A stretch of DNA of 64,000 nucleotides from the NCBI RefSeq assembly GCF_004365705.1, contig NZ_SOBN01000001.1, positions 1,054,001-1,118,000 on the forward strand, given 5' to 3'. This DNA comes from Streptomyces sp. 846.5. GTDB taxonomy: Bacteria; Actinomycetota; Actinomycetes; Streptomycetales; Streptomycetaceae. The notes under the pieces were generated by a model. That model had not been told where the DNA came from. It did not search any database and saw nothing but the letters and a program-made list of their open reading frames with translations. Below are positions 51,041-61,266 of the stretch, in pieces (the first letter of the stretch is position 1; every line of letters begins with the position of its first letter). Made by a program: the position numbers and the translations under genes.

Positions 51041-51109
51041 CGAGGCAGCCACGTCGATGCCGTACTGAACGCTGATCTCACCGGCCCGCCGCTTCCGTGT
51101 GCGGGGGTT

Positions 51110-51148
51110 GTAACCGCGTGGCTGCCGTGGGCGTCACTGTCGCGCAAC
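51110..51148 (+). promoter_or_regulatory. GlnR-like half-sites upstream of nitrate reductase (tentative)
   Basis: GTCAC (51133-51137) and GCAAC (51144-51148) are 6 bp apart, as in the GlnR pattern gTnAC-n6-GaAAC; a further GTAAC at 51110-51114 is one base out of phase. Located 64-102 bp before the start codon. Weak on its own. Confidence 0.35.
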
Positions 51149-51211
51149 AGCGGGTTTCTAGCGTTCCTGGTGGCGGGACAGTCCCGTCGGCGTGGACGAA
51201 AGGGGCCGTGG

Positions 51212-54200
51212 GTGCCGGAGCTGGGTGTGGCTACCGAGCAGGTTCGCACGGTGTGCTCGTACTGCGGGGTGGGCTGCGGGATCGTGCTGGACGTGGGGCG
51301 GGACGCCGAGGGGCGGCGCAGTGTGGTGCGTGCCTCCGGGGACAAGGCGCATCCGGCGAACGGCGGGCGGCTCTGCACCAAGGGCGCGACCAGCGCCGAG
51401 ATGCTCGCCGCGCCCGGACGGCTGACGCAGGCGCTGGTGCGCATGGAGCGCGGTGCCGAGCCGGGGCCGATGGAGCTGGACGGGGCCGTCGCGGAGGCCG
51501 GGCGCAGGCTGCGGGCGGTGCTGGACGAGCACGGTCCCGACGCCGTCGCCCTCTACGTCTCGGGGCAGATGTCGCTGGAGGCGCAGTACCTGGCGAACAA
51601 GCTGGCCAAGGGCTACGTCCGGACCAGCAGGATCGAGTCGAACTCCCGGCTGTGCATGGCCAGCGCGGGCAGCGGTTACAAGCTGTCCCTGGGCGCGGAC
51701 GGGCCGCCCGGCTCCTACCGGGACTTCGACCACGCGGACGCGTTCCTGGTCATCGGGTCCAACATGGCCGACTGCCACCCGATCCTCTTCCTGCGGCTGC
51801 TGGAGCGCCGCAAGGCGGCCGGGGCGAAGCTGATCGTGGTGGACCCGCGGCGCAGCGCCACCGCCGACAAGGCCGACCTGTTCCTACAGATCAAGCCGGG
51901 TACCGACCTGGCCCTGCTGAACGGACTGCTGCATCTGCTGGTGCAGAACGGCGACATCGACCAGGAGTTCGTCGCCGAGCACACCGAGGGCTGGGAGGGC
52001 ATGCCGGCCTTCCTGGCCGACTACCCGCCGGCCCAGGTCGCCGAGGTGACCGGCATACCCGAGGCGGACATCCGCCGGGCCGCCGAGTGGATCGCCGCGG
52101 CCGGTGAGTGGATGAGCTGCTGGACCATGGGGCTGAACCAGTCCACCCACGGCACCTGGAACACCAACGCCCTGGTCAACCTGCATCTCGCCACCGGGGC
52201 GATCTGCCGTCCCGGCAGCGGCCCGTTCTCGCTCACCGGACAGCCCAACGCCATGGGAGGCCGGGAGATGGGCTACATGGGCCCCGGTCTGCCCGGCCAG
52301 CGGTCGGCGCTCGACCCCGGTGACCGCGCGTTCACCGAGGAGCTGTGGGCCCTGCCCTCCGGCACCCTCCGCGCCGAGGCCGGGCAGGGCACCGTGGAGA
52401 TGTTCGAGCGGATGGCGGCCGGGGAGATCAAGGCCTGCTGGATCATCTGCACCAACCCGGTGGCCTCGGTCGCCAACCGCAGGACGGTGATCGAGGGCCT
52501 GGAGGCGGCCGAACTGGTGATCACCCAGGACGTGTTCGCCGACACCGAGACCAACGCCTACGCCGACATCGCCCTGCCCGCCGCGCTCTGGGCCGAGTCC
52601 GAGGGCGTGATGGTCAACTCGGAGCGCAATCTGACGCTGAGCCGCAGGGTCGTCGACCCGCCCGGCGAGGCGCTGCCGGACTGGCAGCTGATCGCCCGGG
52701 TGGCCCGGGCCATGGGCTTCACCGAAGGTTTCGAGTACAGCTGCGCCGAGGAGGTCTTCGAGGAGCTCAAGCGGGCTTGGAACCCGAAGACCGGCTGGGA
52801 CCTGCGCGGAGTGGACTACGACCGGCTCCGGGACACCCCGGTGCAGTGGCCCAGCGCCGATCCGTCCGGCCCCGACCGCAACCCGGTCCGCTACCTCAAC
52901 GACGGCGTCAGCCAGACCCTGCTGGTCCGCCCGGACGGGACCAGGCCCCGGCTGGCCTTCCCCACCCCGAGCGGCCGTGCGGCCTTCTTCGCCCGCCCGC
53001 ACCTGCCGCCCGCCGAGCTGCCCGACGACGACTACCCGTTCGTCCTCAACACCGGTCGGCTGCAGCACCAGTGGCACACCCTGACCAAGACCGGCAAGGT
53101 CGCCAAGCTCAACAAGCTCGACCCCGGCCCCTTCGTCGAACTGCACCCCGAGGACGCCACCGCGCTCGGGGTGGTCGACGGCGACGGGGTGGAGGTGGCC
53201 TCGCGGCGCGGGCGGGCGGTGCTCCCGGCGCGGATCAGCGACCGGGTCAGGCGCGGGGACTGCTTCGCCCCGTTCCACTGGAACGACCTGTTCGGCGAAT
53301 ACCTCAGCGTCAACGCGGTGACCAGCGACGCGGTGGACCCGATCTCCTTCCAGCCCGAGTTCAAGGTGTGTGCGGTGGCACTGGCGAAGGTCTCCACTGC
53401 GACGACGACCGCCGAGCCGCTGCCGGAGCCGGTCAGGGCCACGGTGCCGGAACTCGTACCGGCGCTGGCCCAGGCCCTGGGGATCGAGACGGCACCCCCC
53501 GCCCTCGACGACAGCGCGCGCCGCTATCTCTCCGGGTTCCTCGCCGGGCTGACAGCCAGGCCGCTCACCGACGGCGCGGTACCGGTCCTGCCCTCCGGCG
53601 CGCCGCTGGAACGCGCCCACGCCGAGTGGGTGGACGGGATGCTCGCCGGGATGTTCTCGCGCTCCCCGGTGACGGCGAGCGAACCGACCCGGCCCACGCG
53701 GGAAGTCGTGGTGCTGTGGGCCTCGCAGACCGGGAACGCGGAGGAGGTCGCCACTGCGGTCCGGGACCGGCTGGCCCTGGCCGGACGGACGGTGGAGCTG
53801 CGGGACATGGCCGACGCCGCTCCGCAGACCCTAGTCGACGGCGCGGACCTGCTCGTCGTCACCAGCACCTTCGGCGACGGCGACGCGCCCGACAACGGCG
53901 CCGGGTTCTGGAAGTGGATCACCGACGCGAACGCGCCGAAGCTGGCCGACGTCCGCTACAGCGTCCTGGCCCTCGGCGACTCCAGCTATGACGACTACTG
54001 CGGCCACGGCCGACGGCTGGACGAGCGCCTGGACGAGCTCGGCGCGCAGCGGCTGCTGCCGCGCGTCGACTGCGAGCCCGACAGCTACCAGCAGGAGGCC
54101 GAACGGTGGTTGGAGCAGATCGTCGGCCTGCTCGAAGGCACACCCGCAGGGCCAGCCACAACGACGACACCCGCCCCGACGTCCGCCCCCGTCCGCACCG

Positions 54201-55309
54201 GCCAGGCCCCGTTCACCGCCCGGCTGACCGGCAACCGGCTGCTCAGCCTTCCGGGCGCCGCCAAGGAGGTCCGCTCGTTCGCCTTCGACACCGGCGGCGC
54301 CCTCGCCTACGAGGCCGGCGACGCCCTGGGCATCCGTCCGCTCAACTGCCCGGACCTGGTCGCCGAATGGCTGCAGGCCACCGGGCTGGACCCGGGCGCC
54401 GAGGTGGCGCTCGCCGACCGGGGCGCCGTCCCGCTGCGCGAGGCGCTGCTGCGGCACCTGGACATCACCCGGATCACCCCGGCCCTGCTCCGCTTCGCGT
54501 CCGAGCACACCGGGGACCGCGAGCTGCGCCGGCTGCTGCGTCCCGACAACAAGGACGAGCTGGCGAAGTGGAGTTGGGGCAGGCAGGCCGTCGACCTGGT
54601 CGGCGAGTTCTCACTCGGGATCACCGCACAGGAGTGGGCCGAGCTGTTGAAGAGCCTGCAGCCACGGCTGTACTCCATCTCCTCCAGCCCGCTGGCCCAC
54701 CCGAACGAGCCCAGGATCACCGTCTCGGTGCTGCGCTACGACGGGCTGCGCGGGCAGCGGCGCAAGGGTGTGGCCTCGACCTATCTGGCCGACCGCTCCC
54801 CCGGCGGTGAGGTGTCGGTCTTCGTCCGGCGGTCGCCGCACTTCCGTCCGCCCGCCGACCCGGCCACGCCGATGATCATGGTGGGTCCCGGCACCGGAGT
54901 GGCGCCGTTCCTGGGCTTCCTGGAGGAGCGCCGGGCCCGCGGCCACTCCGGCCGCAACTGGCTCTTCTTCGGCGAGCAGCGCCGCGGCACCGACTTCTAC
55001 TACCGCGAGGAGCTGGAGGAGTTCCACCACCAGGGCGTGCTCACCCGGCTGGACCTGGCGTTCTCCCGCGACCAGCGGGCCAAGGTCTATGTGCAGGACC
55101 GGATGCGCGAGCACGGCGCGCAGCTGTGGTCCTGGCTCCAGGACGGCGCCCAGCTGTATGTCTGCGGCGACGCCAACCGGATGGCCAAGGACGTCCAGCA
55201 GACGCTGATCGACATCGTCGCCACCCACGGCGGGCTCGGTCCGGCGGAGGCCGCAGTGTACGTCGAGCAGCTCGCGGCGGACCGGCGCTATCTCAGGGAC
55301 GTGTACTGA
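51212..55309 (+). CDS. Assimilatory nitrate reductase fused to CysJ-like diflavin reductase
   Basis: 1365 residues. Domains: [4Fe-4S] (C15, C18, C22, C55: CSYCGVGCG and RLCTKG), molybdopterin-guanine-dinucleotide catalytic domain (about 60-560), dinucleotide-binding domain (about 600-730; [16 protein letters not shown]), flavodoxin-like FMN domain (about 830-970; [11 protein letters not shown]), FAD domain (about 1000-1200; RLYSISSSP) and NADPH domain (about 1215-1365; [20 protein letters not shown]). Electrons pass NADPH-FAD-FMN-FeS-Mo within one chain to reduce nitrate to nitrite. GTG start with AAAGGGG upstream. Confidence 0.92.
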   Translation: MPELGVATEQVRTVCSYCGVGCGIVLDVGRDAEGRRSVVRASGDKAHPANGGRLCTKGATSAEMLAAPGRLTQALVRMERGAEPGPMELDGAVAEAGRRLRAVLDEHGPDAVALYVSGQMSLEAQYLANKLAKGYVRTSRIESNSRLCMASAGSGYKLSLGADGPPGSYRDFDHADAFLVIGSNMADCHPILFLRLLERRKAAGAKLIVVDPRRSATADKADLFLQIKPGTDLALLNGLLHLLVQNGDIDQEFVAEHTEGWEGMPAFLADYPPAQVAEVTGIPEADIRRAAEWIAAAGEWMSCWTMGLNQSTHGTWNTNALVNLHLATGAICRPGSGPFSLTGQPNAMGGREMGYMGPGLPGQRSALDPGDRAFTEELWALPSGTLRAEAGQGTVEMFERMAAGEIKACWIICTNPVASVANRRTVIEGLEAAELVITQDVFADTETNAYADIALPAALWAESEGVMVNSERNLTLSRRVVDPPGEALPDWQLIARVARAMGFTEGFEYSCAEEVFEELKRAWNPKTGWDLRGVDYDRLRDTPVQWPSADPSGPDRNPVRYLNDGVSQTLLVRPDGTRPRLAFPTPSGRAAFFARPHLPPAELPDDDYPFVLNTGRLQHQWHTLTKTGKVAKLNKLDPGPFVELHPEDATALGVVDGDGVEVASRRGRAVLPARISDRVRRGDCFAPFHWNDLFGEYLSVNAVTSDAVDPISFQPEFKVCAVALAKVSTATTTAEPLPEPVRATVPELVPALAQALGIETAPPALDDSARRYLSGFLAGLTARPLTDGAVPVLPSGAPLERAHAEWVDGMLAGMFSRSPVTASEPTRPTREVVVLWASQTGNAEEVATAVRDRLALAGRTVELRDMADAAPQTLVDGADLLVVTSTFGDGDAPDNGAGFWKWITDANAPKLADVRYSVLALGDSSYDDYCGHGRRLDERLDELGAQRLLPRVDCEPDSYQQEAERWLEQIVGLLEGTPAGPATTTTPAPTSAPVRTGQAPFTARLTGNRLLSLPGAAKEVRSFAFDTGGALAYEAGDALGIRPLNCPDLVAEWLQATGLDPGAEVALADRGAVPLREALLRHLDITRITPALLRFASEHTGDRELRRLLRPDNKDELAKWSWGRQAVDLVGEFSLGITAQEWAELLKSLQPRLYSISSSPLAHPNEPRITVSVLRYDGLRGQRRKGVASTYLADRSPGGEVSVFVRRSPHFRPPADPATPMIMVGPGTGVAPFLGFLEERRARGHSGRNWLFFGEQRRGTDFYYREELEEFHHQGVLTRLDLAFSRDQRAKVYVQDRMREHGAQLWSWLQDGAQLYVCGDANRMAKDVQQTLIDIVATHGGLGPAEAAVYVEQLAADRRYLRDVY

Positions 55310-55361
55310 TGCCGCGTCAACACGACTGCGAACGACACGACTCCGGAAAAGCAGGACGCCG

Positions 55362-56588
55362 TCAGCCGGTGACCGCGAGCCGGTAACCGCGCTTGGGCAC
55401 CGTCCGCACCAGCGCCGCGTGCGGACCGAGCGCGGTGCGCAGCCGGGCCACTGCCGCCTCGACGGCGTGCTCGTCGGCGCTGATGCCGACCCAGACCCGG
55501 CGCAGCAGTTCGGCCCGGCTGAGCACCCGTCCCGGCTGCTCGGCCAGCGCGCGCAGCAGGGCCGCCTGGGTGGGCGAGAGCCACAACGTGCCGGTGGGGG
55601 TGAGCACCGCGCTGCCCTGCAGCACCAGCCGGGCGCTGCCCAGCTGCAGTTCGCGGTTGCCGACCGGCAGGGCCTCGACGATGGTGCGCACCAGCGAGCC
55701 GAGCCGGCCCCGGTCGGGGTAGACCGGACGCACGCCGTGCTCCTCCAGCGGGCGGGCACAGACCGGTCCCACGCACACCGGCAGCACCCCGTCCCGCAGC
55801 GCCGCCAGCACCTCCGCGTGCAGCCCCTGGGCGTGCGCGCAGTCCAGGAAGCCGGTGATGGCCGGTGCGCTGGTGAAGGCGATCGCCTGGATCTCCCGAC
55901 GGATCGTCTGCTCCACCAGCCGGCGTACCGCTTCCGGGTCCGACGGCGGGGCCCAGCGGTAGACGGGGACGGTGATCACCTCGGCCCCCCGCTCGCGCAG
56001 CGCCGCGGCGAAGGCGTCCAGGGGCGCGCCGTGTTCCTGCAGGGCGACCCGCCTTCCGCGCAGGTCGCGGGCGAGCAGCCAGGTGAGCAGCCCGTCGTTG
56101 GCCTCGTTCGGCGGCGCGTACGCCTCGCCCAGGCCGCTGGCGCGCACGGCGCCGGTGGCCTTGGGGCCGCGGCTGATCACCACGGCGTTGCGGCAGGCGT
56201 CGCTGAGGCGCCGGCCCAGTCCCCAGCCGTCGGCGGCGCTCATCCAGCCGCGCCAGCCGACGCCGGTGGTGGCGACGACGTAGTCGAGCGGCGCCGCCAG
56301 GCACAGCTCGGTCGCCTGGCGCAGGGCGTTGTCGTCCTCCAGCGGGACGATCCGCACCGTGGGGGCCTCGACGACTCTGGCTCCGCGCCGCTTCAGCAGC
56401 GCGACCAGCTCGTCGCGGCGGCGGGCGGCAGTGACCCCGACCGTGAATCCGGTCAGCGGGCCGGCGTCGGCCGCGGCCTCACCTGGAGCGGCAGCCTCGG
56501 TCGACCCTGGGCCGCCTGTGCCCGTGATCGGGTCCGCGCCCTCGGCGGGGTCGGCGGACGCGGTGTCGGGTGTGGGAACTGTTGCCAT
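55362..56588 (-). CDS. nnaR: Uroporphyrinogen-III synthase-like regulator, NnaR type
   Basis: 408 residues: a disordered N-terminus (about 1-45), a HemD-like domain (about 46-310; FTVGVTAARRRDELVALLKRRGA, IAFTSAPAITGF) and a C-terminal OmpR-type winged helix (about 320-405; LSPTQAALLRALAEQPGRVLSRAELLRRVWV, VEAAVARLRTALG). This architecture is NnaR, which works with GlnR to activate nitrate/nitrite genes in Streptomyces and mycobacteria. It lies between nitrate reductase and nirB, divergent from nirB, which supports that role. Confidence 0.88.
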   Translation of the reverse strand: MATVPTPDTASADPAEGADPITGTGGPGSTEAAAPGEAAADAGPLTGFTVGVTAARRRDELVALLKRRGARVVEAPTVRIVPLEDDNALRQATELCLAAPLDYVVATTGVGWRGWMSAADGWGLGRRLSDACRNAVVISRGPKATGAVRASGLGEAYAPPNEANDGLLTWLLARDLRGRRVALQEHGAPLDAFAAALRERGAEVITVPVYRWAPPSDPEAVRRLVEQTIRREIQAIAFTSAPAITGFLDCAHAQGLHAEVLAALRDGVLPVCVGPVCARPLEEHGVRPVYPDRGRLGSLVRTIVEALPVGNRELQLGSARLVLQGSAVLTPTGTLWLSPTQAALLRALAEQPGRVLSRAELLRRVWVGISADEHAVEAAVARLRTALGPHAALVRTVPKRGYRLAVTG

Positions 56589-56611
56589 GCTCCGCAGGCT
56601 CCATCAGCGGT

Positions 56612-56638
56612 GTTTCCGTGCTGTTGCGCCGCCGTCAC
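56612..56638. promoter_or_regulatory. GlnR-like box in the nnaR-nirB intergenic region
   Basis: On the minus strand GTGAC-n6-GCAAC-n6-GAAAC, three half-sites in exact 11-bp phase, matching the gTnAC-n6-GaAAC pattern. 24 bp upstream of nnaR and about 170 bp upstream of nirB, so placed to regulate either. Confidence 0.55.
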
Positions 56639-56806
56639 AGGCCGATGAGCGAAACGACACCTCGGCATACAGCAGATGACGCGGCGGTCACCAGATCGGG
56701 GTGCCCGTGTGAGGGACACGTACCGCTGCGGCAACATCGGCGACCCATCCCGGAAACGGCTCCCGACCACGCTCGATGCCATGACCACCATGCGAGGAGA
56801 GAACCC

Positions 56807-59356
56807 GTGACGCTGAAAGACCTGGTCCTGGTCGGCCATGGCATGGTCGGTCAGCGCTTCCTGGAGGCCTTGTTCGAACGGCCGCACGACTGGCGCGTCA
56901 CCGTGCTCGCCGAGGAACCCCGACCTGCCTACGACCGGGTCCATCTGACCTCCTGGTTCTCCGGCACGACGGCCGAGGAGCTGTCGCTGTGCCCGCCGTC
57001 GTTCGCCGAGGAGAACGGCATCGACCTGCGTCTCGGCGATCCCGCCGTATCGGTCGACCGGGACGCCCGCACTGTCACCACCCGCAGCGGCGCCGTGCTC
57101 GGTTACGACGCGCTGGTGCTGGCCACCGGCTCGTACCCGTTCGTACCGCCGGTCCCCGGCCATGACGCCCGGGGCTGCCACGTCTACCGCACCATCGAGG
57201 ACCTGGAGGCGATCAGGGACGGCGCCGCCCGGGCCAGGGTCGGCGCGGTGATCGGCGGCGGGCTGCTGGGCCTGGAGGCGGCCGGAGCGCTGCGCGCGAT
57301 GGGCCTGGAGACCCATGTGGTGGAGTTCGCACCGCGGCTGATGGCCATTCAGGTGGACGACGGCGGCGGCAAGGTGCTGCGCCGCGCCATCGAGGAGCTG
57401 GGCGTGGTGGTGCACACCGGCGCCGGCACCCAGAGCATCGAGACCCACGAGGACGGCGCGGTCCGGGGCATGGCCCTGTCCGACGGCAGCTCCCTCGACG
57501 CCGACCTGGTGGTGTTCTCCGCCGGGGTCCGCCCCCGCGACCAGCTGGCCCGCGACTGCGGGCTGACCGTGGGCGAGCGCGGCGGCATCGTCGTGGACGA
57601 GCAGTGCCGCACCTCCGACCCGCTGATCTCCGCCATCGGCGAGTGCGCGCTGGCCGCCGACGGCCGGGTCTACGGTCTGGTCGCCCCCGGCTATGCGATG
57701 GCCGAGGTCGCCGCCGCCGAACTGACCGGCGCCACCGGCTCGTTCACCGGCGCGGACACCTCCACCAAGCTCAAGCTGCTGGGCGTGGACGTGGCCAGCT
57801 TCGGCGACGCCCACGGCGCCACGCCGGGCTCGCTCGACGTGCTGTACTCCGACAGCCGCTCCGGCGTCTACAAGAAGCTGGTGGTGCACCCGGACGGACG
57901 GCTGCTGGGCGGCGTCCTGGTCGGCGACGCCGAGTCCTTCGCCACCCTGCGCCCGCTGGCCATCGGCGGCGCACCGCTGCCGGTCTCCGCCGAGCAGCTC
58001 ATCCTCCCCGCTTCCGAGGGCGGCGCCGCGAGCAAGCTGGAACTGCCCGACGACGCCGTTGTCTGCTCCTGCCACAACGTCACCAAGGGCGCGATCCGCG
58101 CGGCCGTCGCCGAGCAGGGCTGCGCGAGCCTGCCCGAGGTCAAGAAGTGCACCAAGGCCGGCACCGGCTGCGGCAGCTGCCTCAAGCTGATGGGCGGCAT
58201 CGTCGGCGCGGAGCTGGAGGCGGCCGGCGTCGAGGTCGCCAAGGGCCTGTGCGAGCACTTCGCCCACACCCGCTCCGAGCTCTACGAGATCGTCCGGGTC
58301 AAGGGCATCACCAGCTTCGCCCGGCTGCGGGACGAGCACGGCACCGGCCTGGGCTGCGAGGTCTGCAAGCCGGCCGTGGCTTCCATCCTGGCGAGCCTGG
58401 GCAACGGCCACATCCTCGACGGCGAGCAGGGCGCGCTGCAGGACACCAACGACCACCACCTGGCCAACCTCCAGCGGAACGGCTCCTACTCGGTGGTCCC
58501 CCGGGTCCCCGGCGGCGAGATCACCCCCCAGGGGCTGATCACCATCGGCGAGATCGCCCGCGACTTCGGCCTCTACACCAAGATCACCGGAGGCCAGCGG
58601 ATCGACCTGTTCGGCGCCCGGGTGGACCAGCTGCCGGCCGTCTGGGCCCGGCTCGTCGACGCCGGCTTCGAGTCCGGCCACGCCTACGGAAAAGCGCTGC
58701 GCACCGTCAAGTCCTGTGTGGGCGAGACCTGGTGCCGCTTCGGCGTGCAGGACTCGGTGGGCCTGGCGATCGAGCTGGAGCTGCGCTACCGGGGGCTGCG
58801 GGCACCGCACAAGCTCAAGTCGGCGGTCTCCGGCTGCGCCCGCGAGTGCGCCGAGGCGCAGAGCAAGGACTTCGGCGTGATCGCCACCGCCGAGGGATGG
58901 AACCTCTACGTCGGCGGCAACGGCGGCATGACGCCCCGTCATGCCGACCTGCTGGCCAAGGACCTGGACCGGGACACGCTGATCCGCACCATCGACCGGT
59001 TCCTGATGTTCTACATCCGCACCGCCGACCGGCTGGAGCGCACCGCGCCCTGGCTGGACCGGCTGGAGGGCGGCCTGGACCACCTGCGCGCGGTCGTCAT
59101 GGAGGACTCGCTGGGCATCGCCGACGAGCTGGACCAGATGATGGCCCGTCATGTCGAGACCTACCAGGACGAATGGGCGGCCGTACTGGCCGATCCCCAG
59201 CGGCTGCGCCGCTTCGTCTCCTTCGTGAACGCGCCCGGCACCCCCGACCCCACGGTCCGCTTCGTCCCCGAACGCGACCAGATCCGCCCCGCCCGCTCCG
59301 ACGAGGACGGCCACGTCCTGATCGGCGGCACCAGCCTGGAGGTTCGCACCCGATGA
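56807..59356 (+). CDS. nirB: Nitrite reductase [NAD(P)H], large subunit
   Basis: 849 residues; reduces nitrite to ammonium with NAD(P)H. Domains: FAD/NAD oxidoreductase (about 1-320; VLVGHGMVGQRFLE, GAVIGGGLLGLEAAG), BFD-type [2Fe-2S] segments (about 425-530; VVCSCHNVTKGAI, GTGCGSCLK, GLGCEVCKP), NiR/SiR ferredoxin-like half domain and the siroheme/[4Fe-4S] domain (about 600-790) with ligands SCVGETWC and SGCARECAEA. GTG start with GAGGAGAG upstream. Overlaps nirD by 4 bp. Confidence 0.95.
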   Translation: MTLKDLVLVGHGMVGQRFLEALFERPHDWRVTVLAEEPRPAYDRVHLTSWFSGTTAEELSLCPPSFAEENGIDLRLGDPAVSVDRDARTVTTRSGAVLGYDALVLATGSYPFVPPVPGHDARGCHVYRTIEDLEAIRDGAARARVGAVIGGGLLGLEAAGALRAMGLETHVVEFAPRLMAIQVDDGGGKVLRRAIEELGVVVHTGAGTQSIETHEDGAVRGMALSDGSSLDADLVVFSAGVRPRDQLARDCGLTVGERGGIVVDEQCRTSDPLISAIGECALAADGRVYGLVAPGYAMAEVAAAELTGATGSFTGADTSTKLKLLGVDVASFGDAHGATPGSLDVLYSDSRSGVYKKLVVHPDGRLLGGVLVGDAESFATLRPLAIGGAPLPVSAEQLILPASEGGAASKLELPDDAVVCSCHNVTKGAIRAAVAEQGCASLPEVKKCTKAGTGCGSCLKLMGGIVGAELEAAGVEVAKGLCEHFAHTRSELYEIVRVKGITSFARLRDEHGTGLGCEVCKPAVASILASLGNGHILDGEQGALQDTNDHHLANLQRNGSYSVVPRVPGGEITPQGLITIGEIARDFGLYTKITGGQRIDLFGARVDQLPAVWARLVDAGFESGHAYGKALRTVKSCVGETWCRFGVQDSVGLAIELELRYRGLRAPHKLKSAVSGCARECAEAQSKDFGVIATAEGWNLYVGGNGGMTPRHADLLAKDLDRDTLIRTIDRFLMFYIRTADRLERTAPWLDRLEGGLDHLRAVVMEDSLGIADELDQMMARHVETYQDEWAAVLADPQRLRRFVSFVNAPGTPDPTVRFVPERDQIRPARSDEDGHVLIGGTSLEVRTR

Positions 59357-59808
59357 CCGAGATGCTCGCCCTCAAAGCCGACGTCAATGTCGTCGGTGCG
59401 GTCGGCGCCGCCGAACTGAGGACCCCCGTCCGGACCGCCGTCGAGATCCACGACGGCCAACACTGGGTCCAGGTCTGCGAGTTGGACGAACTGCTGCCGG
59501 GACGGGGGGTCGCCGTGCTGATGGGCACGGAGCAGGTCGCCCTGTTCCGCGACCCGGCCGACGGCCTGCACGCGCTGGACAACCGCGACCCGTTCAGCGG
59601 CGCCTACGTCCTGTCCCGGGGCCTGCTGGGCAGCCGCGGCCCGGTCCAGGTGCTGATCTCCCCGATGCTGAAGCAGGCCTTCGACCTCGCCACCGGCCGC
59701 TGCCTCGACGAGGACACCGCACCGGACGGCAGCAGCGCCACCCTGCGCCGCTGGCAGGTGCGCAGCCGTCCCTCACAGGCCGCTCCGGCCGGTGTGCGGG
59801 AACCGTAG
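59353..59808 (+). CDS. nirD: Nitrite reductase small subunit
   Basis: 151 residues with a Rieske-like fold lacking the iron-sulfur ligands, as is usual in NirD: WVQVCELDELLPGRGVAVLMGTEQVALFR, LHALDNRDPFSGAYVLSRGLLGSRG. Required with NirB for NADH-dependent nitrite reduction. The N-terminal 25-30 residues are longer than in enterobacterial NirD. Confidence 0.93.
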   Translation: MTEMLALKADVNVVGAVGAAELRTPVRTAVEIHDGQHWVQVCELDELLPGRGVAVLMGTEQVALFRDPADGLHALDNRDPFSGAYVLSRGLLGSRGPVQVLISPMLKQAFDLATGRCLDEDTAPDGSSATLRRWQVRSRPSQAAPAGVREP

Positions 59809-59902
59809 CGCGCCCGAACCGACAGTGCGCAGGGCATGAAACCTGGGCCCACCAGCATGGGAACCAGCCAACAACTTCCCTCTACGTGAGGCTGGTTCAC
59901 CC

Positions 59903-61252
59903 ATGAGCGCAACAGTAGACAGCACCGTCGGAGCAGTCGCGCCACCGCGGTCCCGGTCCATTTCGGACTGGCGTCCGGAGGACGAAACATTCTGGGAGCA
60001 GACCGGGGCCGTCACCGCACGGCGCAATCTCGTCTTCTCGATCCTGTCCGAGCACATCGGCTTCTCGGTCTGGAGCCTGTGGTCGGTGCTGGTGCTCTTC
60101 CTCGGGCCGAAGTACCACATCGACCCGGCCGGCAAGTTCGTGCTCACCGCCGTCCCCACCGCCTGCGGTGCGGTGCTGCGCCTGCCTTACACCTTCGCCG
60201 TCGCCCGCTTCGGCGGCCGCAACTGGACCGTCTTCAGCGCCCTGCTGCTGCTGGTCCCCACCGTGTTCGCCGCGGTGGTGCTGCACCCCGGCGTGAGCTA
60301 CTCCACGCTGCTGGTCGCGGCTGCGGTCGCCGGGGTCGGCGGCGGCAACTTCGCGTCCTCGATGGCCAACATCAACGCCTTCTACCCGCAGCGGTTGAAG
60401 GGCTGGGCCCTGGGCCTGAACGCCGGCGGCGGCAACCTGGGCGTGCCGGCCGTGCAGCTGGTCGCGCTGCTGGTGCTGGCCACCGCCGGGGCCGCGTACC
60501 CGCGGCTGCTGGTGCTGGTCTACATCCCGCTGATCGTCCTGGCGGCGCTGGGCGCGGCCCTGCGCATGGACAACCTCGCCATGCTCCGCAACGACCGCAG
60601 GGCCATGCGTGACGCCACGAAGGACTACCACACCTGGGTGGTGTCGGCGCTCTACATCGGTACCTTCGGCTCCTTCATCGGCTTCGGCTTCGCCTTCGGC
60701 CAGGTGCTCCAGGTCCAGTTCCACACGCAGTTCGACACCCCGCTCAAGGCCGCCTACCTGACCTTCCTCGGCCCGCTGCTGGGATCCCTGTTCCGCCCGC
60801 TCGGCGGCCTGCTCGCCGACCGTCTCGGCGGGGCCAGGATCACCCTGTGGACCTTCGCCGCGATGGCCGCGGCCACCATCGTGGTCCTGGTCGCCTCGGA
60901 GCAGAAGTCGCTGGCACTGTTCCTCGGCGGCTTCATCCTGCTCTTCACGCTCAGCGGGATCGGCAACGGCTCGACCTACAAGATGATCCCGGCGATCTTC
61001 CGCACCAGGGCCGAGGTGGCGGTCGCCGAGGGCGCTGATCCGGCACAGGCCGAGCAGGCCTCGCGGCGCAGCGCTTCCGCGCTGATCGGCATCGCCGGCG
61101 CGATCGGCGCCTTCGGCGGGGTCCTGGTCAACATGGCCTTCCGGCAGTCGTTCCTGAGCTCCCACAACGGCAACGCCGCCTACCTGGCCTTCATCGGCTA
61201 CTACGCGCTGTGCCTGGTGCTGACCCGGGTCTTCTACACCAACCGGGTCTGA
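59903..61252 (+). CDS. narK: Nitrate/nitrite transporter, NarK/NasA MFS family
   Basis: 449 residues, twelve predicted helices. The nitrate-signature region VGGGNFASSMANINAFYPQRLKGWALGLNAGGGNLG is clear, with a second glycine-rich signature LSGIGNGSTYKMIPAIF. Conserved arginine in LRLPYTFAVARFGGR. Supplies nitrate for the fused reductase; the preceding 94-bp gap allows its own promoter. Confidence 0.94.
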   Translation: MSATVDSTVGAVAPPRSRSISDWRPEDETFWEQTGAVTARRNLVFSILSEHIGFSVWSLWSVLVLFLGPKYHIDPAGKFVLTAVPTACGAVLRLPYTFAVARFGGRNWTVFSALLLLVPTVFAAVVLHPGVSYSTLLVAAAVAGVGGGNFASSMANINAFYPQRLKGWALGLNAGGGNLGVPAVQLVALLVLATAGAAYPRLLVLVYIPLIVLAALGAALRMDNLAMLRNDRRAMRDATKDYHTWVVSALYIGTFGSFIGFGFAFGQVLQVQFHTQFDTPLKAAYLTFLGPLLGSLFRPLGGLLADRLGGARITLWTFAAMAAATIVVLVASEQKSLALFLGGFILLFTLSGIGNGSTYKMIPAIFRTRAEVAVAEGADPAQAEQASRRSASALIGIAGAIGAFGGVLVNMAFRQSFLSSHNGNAAYLAFIGYYALCLVLTRVFYTNRV

Positions 61253-61266
61253 GCGGGCGGCCGGCG

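Noticed and set aside
56453-59314. A 953-codon frame antisense to nirB
   Set aside because: Composition (Gly/Val/Ala/Gln/Asp runs) is the shadow of G/C-rich third positions of nirB; no domain is recognisable.
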